Shown here piece by piece: positions 51,320 through 64,000 of a stretch of 64,000 bases of DNA (the first letter of the stretch is position 1; each line of letters begins with the position of its first letter). The translations under genes and the position numbers were made by a program. A model generated the notes under the pieces. The model ran no database searches. It saw nothing but the letters and a program-made list of their open reading frames with translations, and was not told the DNA's origin. The stretch spans positions 20,198,501 through 20,262,500 of the forward strand of contig NC_090779.1 in assembly GCF_040054535.1 (NCBI RefSeq). Reading direction: 5' to 3'. The DNA comes from Antennarius striatus. Lineage: Eukaryota; Chordata; Actinopteri; Lophiiformes; Antennariidae.

Positions 51320-52795
51320 ATGACCGTGATAGCAGGAGATAATATGGACGACACCTCTGCTGTCCCTGGCCACCCTCAGGACACCTACCCCCCAGACCAC
51401 AATGACCATGAATGCTGCGAGAGGGTGGTCATCAACATAGCCGGCCTCCGGTTCGAAACGCAGTTGAAAACTCTCTCCCAGTTTCCAGAAACGCTGCTGG
51501 GCAACCCCAAGAAGAGGATGCGGTACTTTGACCCGCTGAGAAACGAGTACTTCTTCGACAGAAACCGCCCGAGCTTCGATGCCATCCTCTACTACTATCA
51601 GTCCGGAGGTCGCTTGAGAAGACCGGTGAATGTCCCTTTGGATATGTTCTCAGAAGAAATCAAATTTTATGAGCTGGGAGTGGACGCCATGGAGAGGTTT
51701 CGTGAGGATGAGGGTTTCATTAGGGAGGAGGAGCGTCCTTTACCAGAGAAGGAGTTCCAGCGTCAGATCTGGCTCCTCTTTGAGCACCCAGAAAGCTCAG
51801 GGACTGCAAGAGGCATTGCCATAGTATCTGTAATGGTAATCTTGATTTCAATAGTCATATTTTGTTTAGAGACTTTACCACAGCTGAAAGAGGATCCAGC
51901 GGGTAGAAGGGTGACCGTTGGAAACACTACTATATATTACAAGCCAAATATCCTCACTGATCCCTTCTTTGTCATTGAGACACTCTGTATAATCTGGTTC
52001 TCCTTTGAGTTGATAGTACGCTTTCTGGCGTGTCCAAGCAAACCGGCCTTCTTCAAGAACATGATGAACATGATCGACATCGTGGCCATCATCCCTTACT
52101 TCATCACGCTCGGCACAGAGCTGGCTGAAGACCCAGATAAGGAGGGGGTGGGGGAGCAGGCAACATCTCTGGCCATACTCAGGGTGATCCGTCTGGTCAG
52201 GGTGTTTCGGATTTTCAAGCTGTCGCGACACTCCAAAGGACTGCAGATTTTGGGGCAGACTCTCAAGGCCAGCATGCGAGAGCTCGGATTGCTGATCTTC
52301 TTTCTGTTCATTGGAGTCATCTTGTTTTCCAGCGCTGTCTACTTTGCTGAGGCAGAGGAGGAACAGTCCTACTTTGGCAGCATCCCAGATGCATTCTGGT
52401 GGGCTGTTGTATCTATGACAACTGTGGGCTATGGCGACATGGTACCGGTCACTATTGGAGGCAAGATTGTAGGATCTCTATGCGCCATTGCTGGAGTGTT
52501 GACAATTGCACTTCCAGTACCTGTCATTGTGTCCAACTTCAACTACTTCTACCACAGGGAGACCGAGGGAGAAGAGCAGGCCCAGCTGCTCAACGTCAGC
52601 AACCCCAACATCCCTTCTGAATCTAACTCCAGCCGCCGTAGTTCATCCACTGTCAGCAAGTCAGAGTACATGGAGATTGACGGAGACATAAACAATAGCA
52701 TCGACAACTTTAGGGAGGCAAACCTGAGAACTGGAAATTGCACTATATCCAACCAAAACTGTGTATATAAGAGCAAGCTGCTTACAGATGTGTAG
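51320..52795 (+). CDS. kcna1: Shaker-type voltage-gated potassium channel alpha subunit, Kv1.1-like
   Basis: Low-threshold potassium channel subunit of axons and terminals; Kv1 subunits assemble as homo- or heterotetramers. The 491-residue protein is encoded by one exon and resembles mammalian Kv1.1 throughout. It begins [11 protein letters not shown], with GHPQD and [19 protein letters not shown]. The T1 domain is about 33-130, S1 165-184, S2 214-236, S3 247-266, and S4 286-304 (R288, R291, R294, R297, K300, R303). S5 is 322-342, the TTVGYGD filter 367-373, and S6 383-408 with PVPV. The tail has [16 protein letters not shown] and ends LLTDV, a PDZ-binding motif. The sequon NTT at 202 is in the S1-S2 loop, where Kv1.1 is glycosylated. 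Val375 follows GYGDM; mammalian Kv1.1 has the TEA-binding Tyr379 there. The isoleucine codon subject to RNA editing in mammals is kept as ATT (Ile396, 52505-52507). In human the pair is also adjacent in the order KCNA6, KCNA1. Confidence 0.96.
   Translation: MTVIAGDNMDDTSAVPGHPQDTYPPDHNDHECCERVVINIAGLRFETQLKTLSQFPETLLGNPKKRMRYFDPLRNEYFFDRNRPSFDAILYYYQSGGRLRRPVNVPLDMFSEEIKFYELGVDAMERFREDEGFIREEERPLPEKEFQRQIWLLFEHPESSGTARGIAIVSVMVILISIVIFCLETLPQLKEDPAGRRVTVGNTTIYYKPNILTDPFFVIETLCIIWFSFELIVRFLACPSKPAFFKNMMNMIDIVAIIPYFITLGTELAEDPDKEGVGEQATSLAILRVIRLVRVFRIFKLSRHSKGLQILGQTLKASMRELGLLIFFLFIGVILFSSAVYFAEAEEEQSYFGSIPDAFWWAVVSMTTVGYGDMVPVTIGGKIVGSLCAIAGVLTIALPVPVIVSNFNYFYHRETEGEEQAQLLNVSNPNIPSESNSSRRSSSTVSKSEYMEIDGDINNSIDNFREANLRTGNCTISNQNCVYKSKLLTDV
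52499..52545 (+). promoter_or_regulatory. kcna1: probable A-to-I RNA-editing hairpin in kcna1
   Basis: The segment around Ile396 in S6 can fold: ACAAT (52502-52506) is complementary to ATTGT about 25 bases downstream, with extra pairing of GCA to TGT across a short loop. The first base of the ATT codon lies inside the stem. In mammalian KCNA1 the equivalent codon (Ile400) is edited to Val by ADAR2 using such a local hairpin. The same region of the neighbouring kcna6 gene does not keep the pairing. Confidence 0.5.
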
Positions 52796-55700
52796 ACACT
52801 AGTTAGGAATAGTGGGATCTCTTTTGGACTGTAATACATGGAGTAAGACGATCAGTAAGGAATGCTTCATTTACCTACCAAAAGCACTTGATGGCATTAG
52901 GCCTGCAACCGTGCTCAGCTATATAGAGAGGACACAGAAAAAAAAAAACTAAGCTCTTAGAGTATTTGACTGGTAGGTAGAATATTTAATTCTTCTGATT
53001 CAAAAAACCTATAGGTACATCAAAAAGAAAATTTGGTACGCATATACACGGCTCCCTGGAATACGCAGAGCACATCCTGTCTCATCAGTCGACAGTGTGA
53101 TAATTAACTCTTATGCATGTACAGTACAGATAACATTTCAGCAAGTTGCACAAGTCATCTGAAACATCTGCAGAGACATGCAAGCACCTGCAGCACCGAG
53201 ACTTTAGGTGATCCTGCTCCTTCCTCCTTCTCCTCCTCCTCCTCCTCCCCCCTGACAAAAGGCTCTACTATTCAGCAAAGCACCTTATAGGAGGAAGACT
53301 GATCTCTCTTGTTTGGATGTAAACAGATGGTGATTTACACGCTTCACGGATATCTGCAATGCTGCTGTTTTCCAGCAGATGCTGTAATTGTGATATCACC
53401 AAGTGATTCAATGCCATGCCCTTTAGAAGCAACACAGCACAATGAGAAATTGAGCTTCACACTAGCATGATTATAGATTTTCCATTTTGATATTGGCATG
53501 CATGATGACATATCTCACGTAATGGAAAGAATGTTCTTTTTGGATACGTCCCCGTCATCCTACCCCTTCTCATCTGATTTCACGCTGAGTCCACTGGATG
53601 AGTTTTTAATTTGAAATGCTAATCATTTACAAGTATGAAACTTGAATGCTAAATCTTAAGGGAACAGTACATAAACAAGATCATAGCATGATAAAAGTAA
53701 CCTGCATTATGGCCTATTGACTAAGATACTTTTGTTTTTATCCTGGTGTATTTAATGCATGACATGAGTATCCTGCTTGTTGCAATTCAGACACTCTGCC
53801 TTGCCCGAAACTAAGGAAATGAAATTCTGGATGTTTCTCAATTGCAATCAAATATATCGAAACCCACCTCGAGGATGCAGAGTTTCTAATTTTAAAGTAG
53901 TCAAAGAAAGTGAATAAATATTATCAAAATGCATATAAACCTAATAAGCACCATTTACAGTATTAAGTCAAAGTGCAATGCATGGTCCTTGTTCGAATGA
54001 TTAGTCATACTTTCATTTCCACCTGGTTTGGAATTTACTCAAATGAATCAAAAAGAAAATTTCACTTCATTTTACAAATAATTATTCAGATATTATTTGC
54101 TAGTGCCTTTATCCCTTTCATTGACAGGAACAGTGAAAGTGCCTCTGTGTACACTGAGATTAGTTATGGTGAGCAGAGCTGGTTTACCTTCTGTTCGTGT
54201 GTTGAGACACTGTTGGTTCTGATAATGACGCCAGATGAGCAACAGCAGGTGATTACTGTAAAAAAAAAATCCATTCCTGTTATGCACAACCCAGTTTTCA
54301 TGCTGTCATGCACTTAATTATGCCCTTAAGCAGCAATGTATTGTACTCTGCATGTTTACCAATCCGGTTCATATTAATATTCAAGACATATTTTGATTAT
54401 GTTGTTTAAGTTCGTACACCATGCACACTTTCAGGGTCTCTACCTCAGTGGGGTCATTGCAAACTTGCTGCAGAGCTGCAAATGTCAATGCAGGGCTTCC
54501 TATACCATAATGCAAAACGCAACCTTAAGTGTAAACTGCAGTCATGCAACATTGAATGTGTGCATAGCTTTCACACAAGCACTTAGGACAGATAGTGTAC
54601 CGCAATCACTTTCTTTTTTTTTTTCCACTTAAAGCTACGCACAATCAGAACATTCATTTGTAGAGAGCTTATAGCGATTGCTTGACTCTCCTAATGGGAT
54701 GAGATTGACTGTTTTATATGTTCCTTTCTTTGAAACAATGGTACCTAAAGTTACAGTTGCATCAAAGAGACACACTTTGAATGCATTTCAACACACGAGC
54801 AAAGATGACGTTGAAGACGTCTGTTGTAAGCCCTCTGTCGTCATTACAATGTAAAGCAAAGAGTTGCCCCTCTCTTTGCACAATTATTTTATTTTTGCTG
54901 CTTGAACCATGGTTTTGAGATTATTTTTCACTGTGCTGGCTCACAAGTAGTGACTTGTTTTTCAGGATGTTGTTCCAGACGGATTCACCGCAGATAGCTT
55001 TTGGACAGATTGCAACGATTACTTGAAAATCTCCAACTACTGTACGTTACACACAGTAATGAGATGAATTTACCCAAATGATAGTAAGATTTTGTACTGT
55101 AGTGTGTGCTCTTTTTTTTGATTAAGTGCTCTCCTGACAAGGTCATGTAAAAAAAAAACACCCTCTATCGCAGTCATTTCTGTTTGTGTTGGTGTAAGTG
55201 CGATCCTGTGTGGTGCTCGTACAGAACTACCTTCTTTTCTTTACCTGAACCATCAGCAGAAGCAAATCTGCATTCTATTATTCTTGTTTGGTTACTGGAT
55301 GCTGGTTAGTTAGTTTAAGGCACATGCTGTCATTTTATTTTCAACTGATCTTTGTACTGTACTGTTGAAGAGTGTCTGCCTCAGGTGAGGTTCAGAGCCT
55401 TGTTAGATGTCAGTAGCTTCTCATTAGAGCAAAAAAGATACACAGATGTGTCACAAATCTTTAATGTGTATTAGGTTTCTGAATGATACCCACTATTATA
55501 GAAGATAATATACATAGATTGACAAAAGAAAACTACAGTAGTCTTATGAATGCAGCTATCAGGAAATCGCTTTGATCACAACTTTTTCATACAAATCATG
55601 CTTGAACATAACCGAGTGTGTCACGTCCTGCAGGAAACAGCTGAAATGAGGTGAAGATGCAAATGATGCCCCTCATGTTAGCGGTGCTTTTGCTCTCTAG

Positions 55701-57530
55701 CTAGCGAGGGCATGTTTGGATGGTGCTTTACATCCACTTACCCCAGAGAAACGTGTGTTCTTAACAGCAATAGAATATAAGATCGCCTGTTTCTTAGATG
55801 CTTTTTTGTAAAAATAGTCAAACAAATCTTGTCTGAATGTCAGAGAAGCTGTGATCACTTACAACAGGGCTGTTTACGTACCAATCTCTTACTCTCTGTT
55901 CAGTGATTTTGTAAGGTCAAATGTAGAGGCTGGTATTTTACTGAGAGAAACCTGTGACAAATTCACTTATAGGCTTTCTAACGGTGGCTGTTCCTATGAA
56001 CTACCCATTATCAGACTGGTCCAATTTTGCAGTCGAAAAGAAATGTAGCTGAAGGTTTCAGTTGAAAAGTATAACCTATCCCCAACGGGGCATCCCATAA
56101 TGCACTTAGTGGCGATCTGTCATCAGTTAAGAGAAGGTGCCTAAAGCGTTTTACATCATCATTTTTAAGCTTACTGTTAAGACGTTTTATGCTTCTGCAA
56201 CAAAGACAGAGATCTAAAAAGGATATTAAGCTAAAAACAGCGAAATATGATGAGAATTAATATCATTTAGTTACAATAAGATAGAGAGACTTAAATAATA
56301 TATACTGCAGTTACTTCTTACAAAACCATCTTAATGTTTTTATTTTTCTTATGCTTTATGGTGTCACTGTAACACGACTGACATAGGAAGAACATGCCAT
56401 ATACTGTAATATCAAAGACAAGCCATGACCATGAAAGTACTATATTAGGTTCAACTGCTATACACTAAATAATAATCAAAATAAGTGTATTGTTATTTAA
56501 AAAATGCAGTATGGTTTGTCTTTTTGGTTTGAGAGTCAAAAAACGTGATTCATTCAAACACCACGTTCATATTTTTACAAACTCCACTGCTGAGGCTATT
56601 CCTGTAATGTATCTCTACATAAATCTACTAATCGCAAAAAACTGCATGGTCGACGGAAGACTGCATGAGTTTTGCCTTTCAAACTATGGTTCAACTATAA
56701 CACAGTTGCATCATTTCACAAAAGAAACCCTTGCTTTCATCCTCACCAAGGCTTCCTCAAAGGCCCTGTTCAGAAGCTGTCATGAAACGTGTCCTCTGCT
56801 GGATTTCTGTTGGATTTCTTAAAAGCACCTTAAAAGCGCTGACGTCGTCACTAAGAGGGCGTCGGATATCTAAGCCGTTCTCATAGTCTGAGTATGAGTT
56901 TCAGGTTGTGCTTGCTCGGCTCTATATATGAGCAAGGACATAAAGGGCAAGCTTCTCAATCTTGATCTCTATTCTAAGACTGAAACGCTCTTTCAAATGA
57001 CATTTTACCCATTCTTACCTCAGTCTAGAGTGTAGTGATACAGTGATGCGGGAAACATGTCCGTCATATTCTAAGCGACACCTGAACCACACACCCTCAC
57101 GTTCTACCACTTTGATTTTAAGGCGTTGTTATTTTACAGTCTTGATGTAGGACTACCTTCAGTCTGCTGGGGAGGCACCGAACGGGAATGTTGTGTACCT
57201 AACATGTGTGGTAGAAGTGTGATGGCCACGAGTTTATCTTTTCTGTCAAGACTGCACAACTTATTGGAAGCAAGGACATTTTGGAGCAAAGTAAACAATG
57301 ACTTTTGAACTCTTTCTTTCATCCACAAGCAAACCAAACTGATGTGTTTTTTTTTTCCCCAATCCAACCACCATTGTCACGTTGTGTTTACCAGGGATTA
57401 TGCTGCAAGGTGTTCAGTTTGTCAGATGATGACAAAGGCATGGTCTGTGATCTATGCAAGGGTTATTTGTTCTTTTTCTTTTCTTGTATCACTTATGATT
57501 TCCTCTTACATCAACGTCAATAAATTTTTA
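52796..57530 (+). other. kcna1: kcna1 3' untranslated region and flank
   Basis: No other gene is supported. Candidate poly(A) signals include AATAAA at 53913-53918 and at 57519-57524; mammalian KCNA1 has a long 3' UTR, so the later site is possible. A CTC-rich tract lies at 53218-53252. Open frames of 110-114 codons at 53973-54317 and 56490-56822 have no recognised features and probably occur by chance. Confidence 0.4.
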
Positions 57531-60164
57531 AGGATCTGCTGGTGTATGCTCATTTCTGTTTGGGACAAGTTTGTATAGCTGCACAATGGACCTGCACAAA
57601 AAGCTGCTAAAAAACCCCAAACTTGTTCATTTAACTGTTACAGTACTTTGTGCATTGTGAAAACATTCAGACAATGCTGCAGTTTGCTTTGTTTGCAGAG
57701 CTCAGAGTCTCCATCTAAATGTGTACTACGTCTGTAGTACAGTTACCTCACTGAGGCCATTAGCGGTGATTCATGTTGCTATGGTAATGGTTCTAAGCTA
57801 ATCCTCACGTCTCAGGAGGAGGTTTCTTACCTCTGGCATTCCCTGAGAGTTGCGATGCGCCTCAAGTACCTGAAGAGGTCCCTTCCTTTCACTGTCTTCA
57901 CGTTCACATGCTTAAAGCCCCATGACTCTAAGGTCTGTGATATGTGTAAAATTCTGAAATTAATGGGGTTATAAAACAAGTGATTATTTTCACTTACCAC
58001 CAAAGAAAATGTATGAAAATAGTGTTAAATGCTTTTAACAGTTTCCAAAAGAGTGATATATCCTAATAGCTTGTACTTTCCAAATAAAATCCCAAATCTA
58101 TAAAATATTTACATGTTGGAGATGATGGGAAATTTAAAAAAGTGTTACAATTTCATGAAGTTACAAATTGAGCATAATTTTTTTTTTTTGCTTTAAAAGC
58201 TCCTCTCACTGAAGTGATGGATTGATCAATTTATAGACATGAAAAGATTCACAGTGGATTTGAGACACAACATTTTCTATAAACCTTTTTTTTTTCATTG
58301 TGATTTTGATGCCAGGAAAAGCCTCATAATGAAGTGGATTTCTTTTGCATCAAGAACACACAGCTGAGAGCAGTAACACACAAACGCGTCCAGTTATTGA
58401 ACAGCTGAAGTGCTATGAATGTGAAATATGTGAGTCCATTTTTAATAGTGTGAAAATGATTCATTGCTACTTCTGTCCTCTTGTGAAGGTGAATATCGTG
58501 GTGAACAACGAGCAGAGGATGCATCACACACAATGCTATAGCTCATACACCCATATGTATGTACTGCATATACATACACATGCATATATGCATTTTCTCT
58601 CTCTCAGGTCTATCTGTGTCTGCAGCACAGCTTCCATATTGGCTATATGGTAACCTTAACAAAAGTGACACTCTTGTTCTTTGTCCTCTGCATTGCCCTC
58701 AGGAAATGCAGCACTTCTCACTCTGCAGGCAGCAGCAGTTAGGGTGCGGGATGCTGGCGCCGGTCCCGAACACATACCTCCCCTCCCACCGTCTGTCACT
58801 CTCTATTTCTCCCTCTCTCCCTCTTTCTCTCCCTCCGGAAAACTGTGAACTTCCAGTGGACTGTGGAGGAGCCCAGTGACAGAAGAGGACGCAGCTGTTA
58901 GTTCTCTCCCCTTTTTCAGTCATTTTCTTTAGACACATGCGCATACAGTCACCCAGAGTTGCAACCATTATGGTTAGAAATTAGTCTATGTGCTCATTGC
59001 TACTTTATCCAAGTCCTCAATGACCACTTATAATAAATGTGTGTGTTTTTTAAGTGGCATTAATCAATAATTTGTTAGTAATGAAATGAATGTGCGTATA
59101 TGTCCAAGTGAAAACTGTTGCTTGCAGACAATGAACCAATGAATCAGCAAAGAATGATCACCTGACCTGACCCTGACCTCTAGGGCAGGCTGACTAATGT
59201 CTGGTAGATAATCAGATTCATTTGTTGAAAAATGATGATAAAACTCTTCATAGAATCCTTTGAGTCCACCAATGATCAGGGTGGAACTGCTTTGGACACA
59301 CAACCCCTCCAAACAAACTTCTGCTTTTTCTGTGGTTAACAAATATCTATCAATCACTATTGATAATAATCAATATTTAGATCAGTCCACAGGGTCCAAA
59401 GGGCTAATTGAGCAAGGACACTATTATATGGATTTGACTTCAAATCACTGATCAAATAAACGAGTTTGATGTTAATATGTTGGAAATCATGCGGGCGTGT
59501 TCATTCGTTCATTTCAAGCAGCATTAAGCATTATTTAAAGAGGATAATTTTTTTACCCTGATTTTTTACCTTTATGGAAGGTGCACAAAAAACTGACCCA
59601 AAATTATCTATGTACTAATAAAAAAAAAAAAGTGCATCACTTTATATGACATGGCTTATTTATGTATTTTTAATTACTTTGGACAACAATGAAGGCATTC
59701 AAAGAATGTACGCCTCCACCAATGCAACCTCCACCATCAGTGATGATCATATGTCCTCCTCCAGGTCTCACTGGTGGAGGTAAATATAGAATGTCCCAGC
59801 ACATTATTCAGACCGGTGATTTTATCGCTGAATGTTATTGGACGTTTCATTTGGACACCCACATGTCAGTCTCCGCATGCAAATGAGAGGAATGTAATTG
59901 AGACTGGTTTAAGCCACTGTCTTGGTAATCCCCGATCAGCATGTTAGACTAACAGAGGAGCTGTCGGTCAATGGTGAAGAAGGCCTCTGTGGAGCTCGAC
60001 GTGCCCCCTCCTCATCCTCCCTCCCTCTGCTCGAACATCTGACAAATATCTGGACAGAACTTTTTGAATGAAAAGTTGTTCATCAGCTGTTTGAGACATT
60101 GTGTTCTCATGAAGGAACAACCATGGCTGTGTGAAGAAATAACGCGACTGTATGCTCTCAGTCG

Positions 60165-60166
<2 letters not shown>
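57531..60166. other. intergenic region, no supported gene
   Basis: AT-rich sequence with poly-T runs and a CT-rich segment near 58797-58835. A human-type KCNA5 neighbour is not seen here. No RNA gene or mobile element was recognised. Confidence 0.5.

Positions 60167-60255
<89 letters not shown>
60167..60255. repeat. (CA)n microsatellite
   Basis: About 44 uninterrupted CA units. Thr-His and Cys-Val frames over it are artefacts. Confidence 0.97.
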
Positions 60256-60256
<1 letters not shown>

Positions 60257-63200
60257 GGATGGCCCATTTGCCTGAGTCAGGCCTCTGGCTCACTTGATAT
60301 TCCCCGATCGATTTCTTTGAAGACAGACACTCATCCAATATCCCTTGTGCAAAAAAAATGCCGTGACATTCCTGTTGACGTCATCCAAAAAGTTTCTCAA
60401 GGGCCTTCTCTTTGTGGCCCAATCAGCTGTGCATGCACAGTATTGTATGATTGCTTTATATCAAATCACAAGTTTCCTCTGGCCTTGGCTGAATTATTTG
60501 TGTATTTAGATCCATGTTGAACGCTTAACTTCCCCTACTGTAGATTTCTGAATGTTAACAATGTGCAAAATAGCTTTGACAGCATTATTGGATCTCCCAT
60601 GCTTGAGCCAAAGCCCTACCATCACCCCACCCCCTGGTCCAAGCCCACCGGCCTTTCCTATCCCCTTGATCCCACAGGCCCTCTCACTGGCCCACTTCCT
60701 CTTTGCATTACCTCCATCAGGCTGGGCTGCTGACACACTTGTTTAATAATTAAGGGCATGTCCATAATTTCCTCGTCCTTGTGGAAGTCCACAAATGGTC
60801 TCCGTGAAAGTCAGGCCAGTTATATGTACCTCTTTAACTTGGGCCACTGAAAAGATGATATGAGCTAGAGGAGGAGGTTCATCCTGAATCACCCACTGCT
60901 ATCAGTTTATCTACCGGAACATTTCGCACTGAATCTCACAGCATCCACATCAGGAGTGAAGAATGAGCAGTACTTTATCTAAATGCTTGCATAGCTTTAG
61001 AAACATTCAGTTATGGGAAATTTTTTTTTGCAATTATTATTACAACACTATTGATGCATCTAATGGAGTTGTATTTATTGTTTCTACACATATCAAAATT
61101 ATGATAAAAGTTGCGGAATCAGCAAATTCAGCCTGATCAACCAGGACCAAAGTAACTATTTTCTAATCAATCCTAGTAGAAATTGATATCAGTGCTCACA
61201 GTCTGTATGTATCCTTGTGGCATCAGGAGATAAAGATCTCAGGTTCCCCCCACCCCACCCCACCCGGTGTGCAGTGTCAGCTTGTCGGGGGCAGAATATT
61301 CATAACTTAACAGCAACAAAAGTGTTTCTGTGACCTTCCTGTTTCGGTTGCATCACCACACAGAGCTCAGGGGGTACGGCAAATACAAAACCACAACAGT
61401 GATCACATCAATGCACGAGGGCCTCGTGTCTGAGAGCTACGTCATACTAATGCTGGAAATGCTGTTCACTGATCACTGGTGGGGAAAGTTGCGATCTCTC
61501 TAACAAACTGTTCATCATTACATTACTTACTGTTTTTTTTTATATATGTTCATGTTACTCCATCATCTTCTAACAGTCTAAGGGTTTTCACGCCACAACG
61601 CTAGTGTAACTGACCACCTGAAAATAAGCCACGTATGACATATAGCATCGTCTGACGTCCATGATGAACACTGACGATTCATGGAGAAAAAGCCACAAGA
61701 GGAACATAAAACATGCGTGGGATGCTTCTCTTCCCTGTGGTTGCAGGATATGACACAAAGATATTGTTGTAAATAAACCACTGCCATGCTGCACTACATA
61801 CAGCCAACCCCTCCAACCCTCACCCCCCACCCCCAGTGCAGCTATTATGTATTGTACAATGATGGAGGACTATGTCAGCTCTCTTACCCAGGACACATTA
61901 ACTGGACTGCTGGTGGAATTTACAGTAAAGGCTTGTGTGGGTCAGCTGAGAGTTATGCACGCTGCAAAAAATATCCATCTCATTGTGTGATTCAACATAA
62001 ATTATTCTGTATTATTATTAAAAAGGATGAAATAATACAAGACTCTGATAAGGTGAAAGAGATGTGTGTTGTATCATTTACTTTAAAAAACATTTTCCTC
62101 CTTTTACATAAATTAATTAATAATTAAAACATTTTTCTCGAAAATGGCAATGTAAAATTCCACAGAGAGTAAAAATAAATGAATAACTCTATTGCTGACT
62201 TTGTCATGTCAATTTTATAATTATATCTGCAACAGATCCATTGAGTTAATCACATCATTAACAAATCAATCTTACTTTTATGAGCTCAATCTGAGAACGT
62301 GGGTTCTGTCGTACTAGAAATTTTTTGCAGTGCATTCAGCTCCCGTCAAAGGCTGAGAAATGGAGAGTGCTTTTTGCTGAGAGCCGTCCCTACAGGTTTC
62401 ACCATGCAGGCAGGAAATCTATCATACGTGTGGATCTTCAGCCATCATGGTACTGTCATAAGGAAACCATGGACAACCGCAAAACCGCAAACTCTTCATT
62501 CAGTTCGTGCTCTTCAGCAACACTCATTAAAGCCTGAAGTTAAAGCACTCGAAACAACTTCTGCCATGGGTAAGATAAGGAAAACTGAACAGACAGGTGT
62601 CTTTCAGGTGTCCCTGCACAGATTGCTGTCTCTGTATCCCAGTAGAACACTGAAGAAAATAAGAATCATTCACCACCTGGTTGGTATCTCTCGATTTTTA
62701 TTCTTTACATTAAATATAACTATGGTTATCATGGCACTCATTGAGTGCCATTTCTAAAACAAATAATATGCTTCACAGACAAATGCATTGCACATAAAAC
62801 TTTGTGAGACGCTGCTGTATTCATCATAGTAAAATTAGACCACAGATAGTGAACGCTATTCAATATTATGTTCACCTCTTTCTTCATCGCCAGTTTGAAA
62901 GAAATAGTGAATTTAAAGTACCCTTGAGGGTTCTAGCAAAATTTCCGAGTCAGTTTTGGAACCTTGTTTCTGTGTTTTATTCGTGCCTCTCTGTGGAAAC
63001 CACTGCAGCTACCTGCTCTGAAAGCTGCAGTCCTCAAGGAAAATGAGATTTCAGCAGTTTAACATTCTGAACTCCACAGAGGCCAGCCCTGCAGGAGTGT
63101 CAAAAACCAGAGCTTTCTCTGTCCTGAAAGTCCCACCATTGTTAAAAACTATTTACCACTTATTTACACACTTTTATACTTAAATTATACTGAGACTTGA

Positions 63201-64000
63201 GGCCGCCTGGATGCTTTTAAAACAAGAAAAGAGAATAAAATATAAACAAGTAGAAGGCGATTCATCTCTGAGTTACATCTAACCTCCTTCGCTCCATCAT
63301 TCAACCACTCTTTCACATCCTTCCATTCCTCTTATGATAATCAGCATGAAAAAACAGTCTCAGCCAAGCAAACAAATCAATAAACTAATCATTCTTTTCA
63401 GGCAATATTGTCTGTCGCAGAGCACTTGGTAATCAGGAGAAATGTGTGCCAGTGTTTTCTCAAAAGCCCTGAACAGGAGTGATTTTATTTACCTGCAGAG
63501 AGTAAACAGATGCTATTCTGGAGCATGACAGGTATACATCATCATTAGAATAGCTCCATTATGTTTCAGTGCAGTGTCTGCACGGGTGTGTGCTGGTTCA
63601 GGAACTCTGCACAGCTTGCCCCCCTTCTGTGGCTCTGCTGACTTCTTGGTACGGAATCACAAAATCTGCTGCCTGCCTGTTTTCCATATACTCACCTTCC
63701 TCTTCTGGTGCCTCCTCAGCACCTGGAGCCGGATACTGAGGGAGGGATCGGTTTCATCCATATGCCCATTTACACCAGGAGTATGAAAGTCAGTGAAGTG
63801 CCAGTTCAAATGTTCCTTTCACAGCATCAGTTACTAAAAAAAGGCAAATAGTTCCTGAATCTGCGGCTACAGTTCCAGCTCTGAATTGTCATGTGCGATT
63901 TTTAATTTATTTTATGCAATGGTTTTTGGTCAACACAATTTTAAGCCTCACGTTTGAGCATGTATAAGAATATTGTATGAATAATAAATTGTTTATAACA
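60256..64000. other. intergenic region at right edge, no supported gene
   Basis: Two C-rich quadruplex-type tracts (61246-61265 and about 61807-61834) and scattered A/T runs. The longest open frame (62299-62757, plus, 152 codons) matches no family I know and has an unremarkable composition. A KCNA5-type gene, if conserved, would have to lie beyond the window. Confidence 0.5.
61246..61265 (-). other. G-quadruplex motif on the minus strand
   Basis: CCCCCCACCCCACCCCACCC on plus gives four G runs separated by single-base loops on minus, which is among the most stable quadruplex arrangements. A looser second motif lies at about 61807-61834. Confidence 0.7.

Noticed and set aside
53973-56822. Two plus frames of 114 and 110 codons downstream of kcna1
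   Set aside because: They lie in the probable kcna1 3' UTR and have no domain or conserved motif visible.
52796-64000. Expected KCNA5-like third member of the Kv1 cluster
   Set aside because: Searched for GLRFET, NEYFFDR and TVGYGD motifs in the listed frames; none occurs after 52795.

Overview
The window is nuclear DNA of a teleost fish, probably a percomorph. The evidence is split vertebrate genes with short introns (75-384 bp in the first gene), long AC/TG, AT and trinucleotide microsatellites, a decayed Tc1 transposon, LINE remnants and several copies of a dispersed repeat familiar from fish genomes. There is no operon structure, prokaryotic signal or CRISPR array. About 90% of the window is intergenic, intronic or untranslated.

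Layout. (1) 1-2317, minus strand: tmpo (lamina-associated polypeptide 2, beta-type membrane form), six coding exons assembled here with consistent phases into a 368-residue protein; 1-350 is its 3' UTR. (2) 2.3-28.3 kb: intergenic, with a Tc1 transposase relic (about 3.72-4.19 kb), a LINE fragment (about 4.39-5.04 kb), dispersed repeats and microsatellites. (3) 28.35-30.8 kb, plus strand: pthlh (parathyroid hormone-related protein), two coding exons and a probable 5' untranslated exon. (4) 32.9-34.2 kb, plus strand: a rhodopsin-class GPCR with a single coding exon, an atypical TM3 motif and a very short N-terminus; I could not assign its subtype. (5) 34.4-45 kb: AT-rich intergenic DNA with an inverted repeat around a TA tract, GATG and ATAAT arrays, and an unexplained CpG-dense patch at 38.19-38.53 kb. 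(6) 45.5-52.8 kb, plus strand: a tandem pair of Shaker-type (Kv1) potassium channel genes, kcna6-like and kcna1-like, each with one coding exon. (7) 52.8-64 kb: 3' flank of kcna1 and intergenic DNA with no supported gene.

The genes do not form a pathway. What links them is ancestry: from memory, the human counterparts TMPO, PTHLH, KCNA6 and KCNA1 all lie on chromosome 12, so the block looks like conserved vertebrate linkage in compressed form. The two Kv1 proteins belong to a family that can co-assemble into tetramers, so the neighbours could contribute subunits to the same channels. I found no clearly new biological system. The best candidates for a second look are the divergent GPCR, the outer-pore substitutions in both Kv1 channels, the probable RNA-editing hairpin in kcna1, the altered N-terminus of PTHrP, and the CpG-dense patch.
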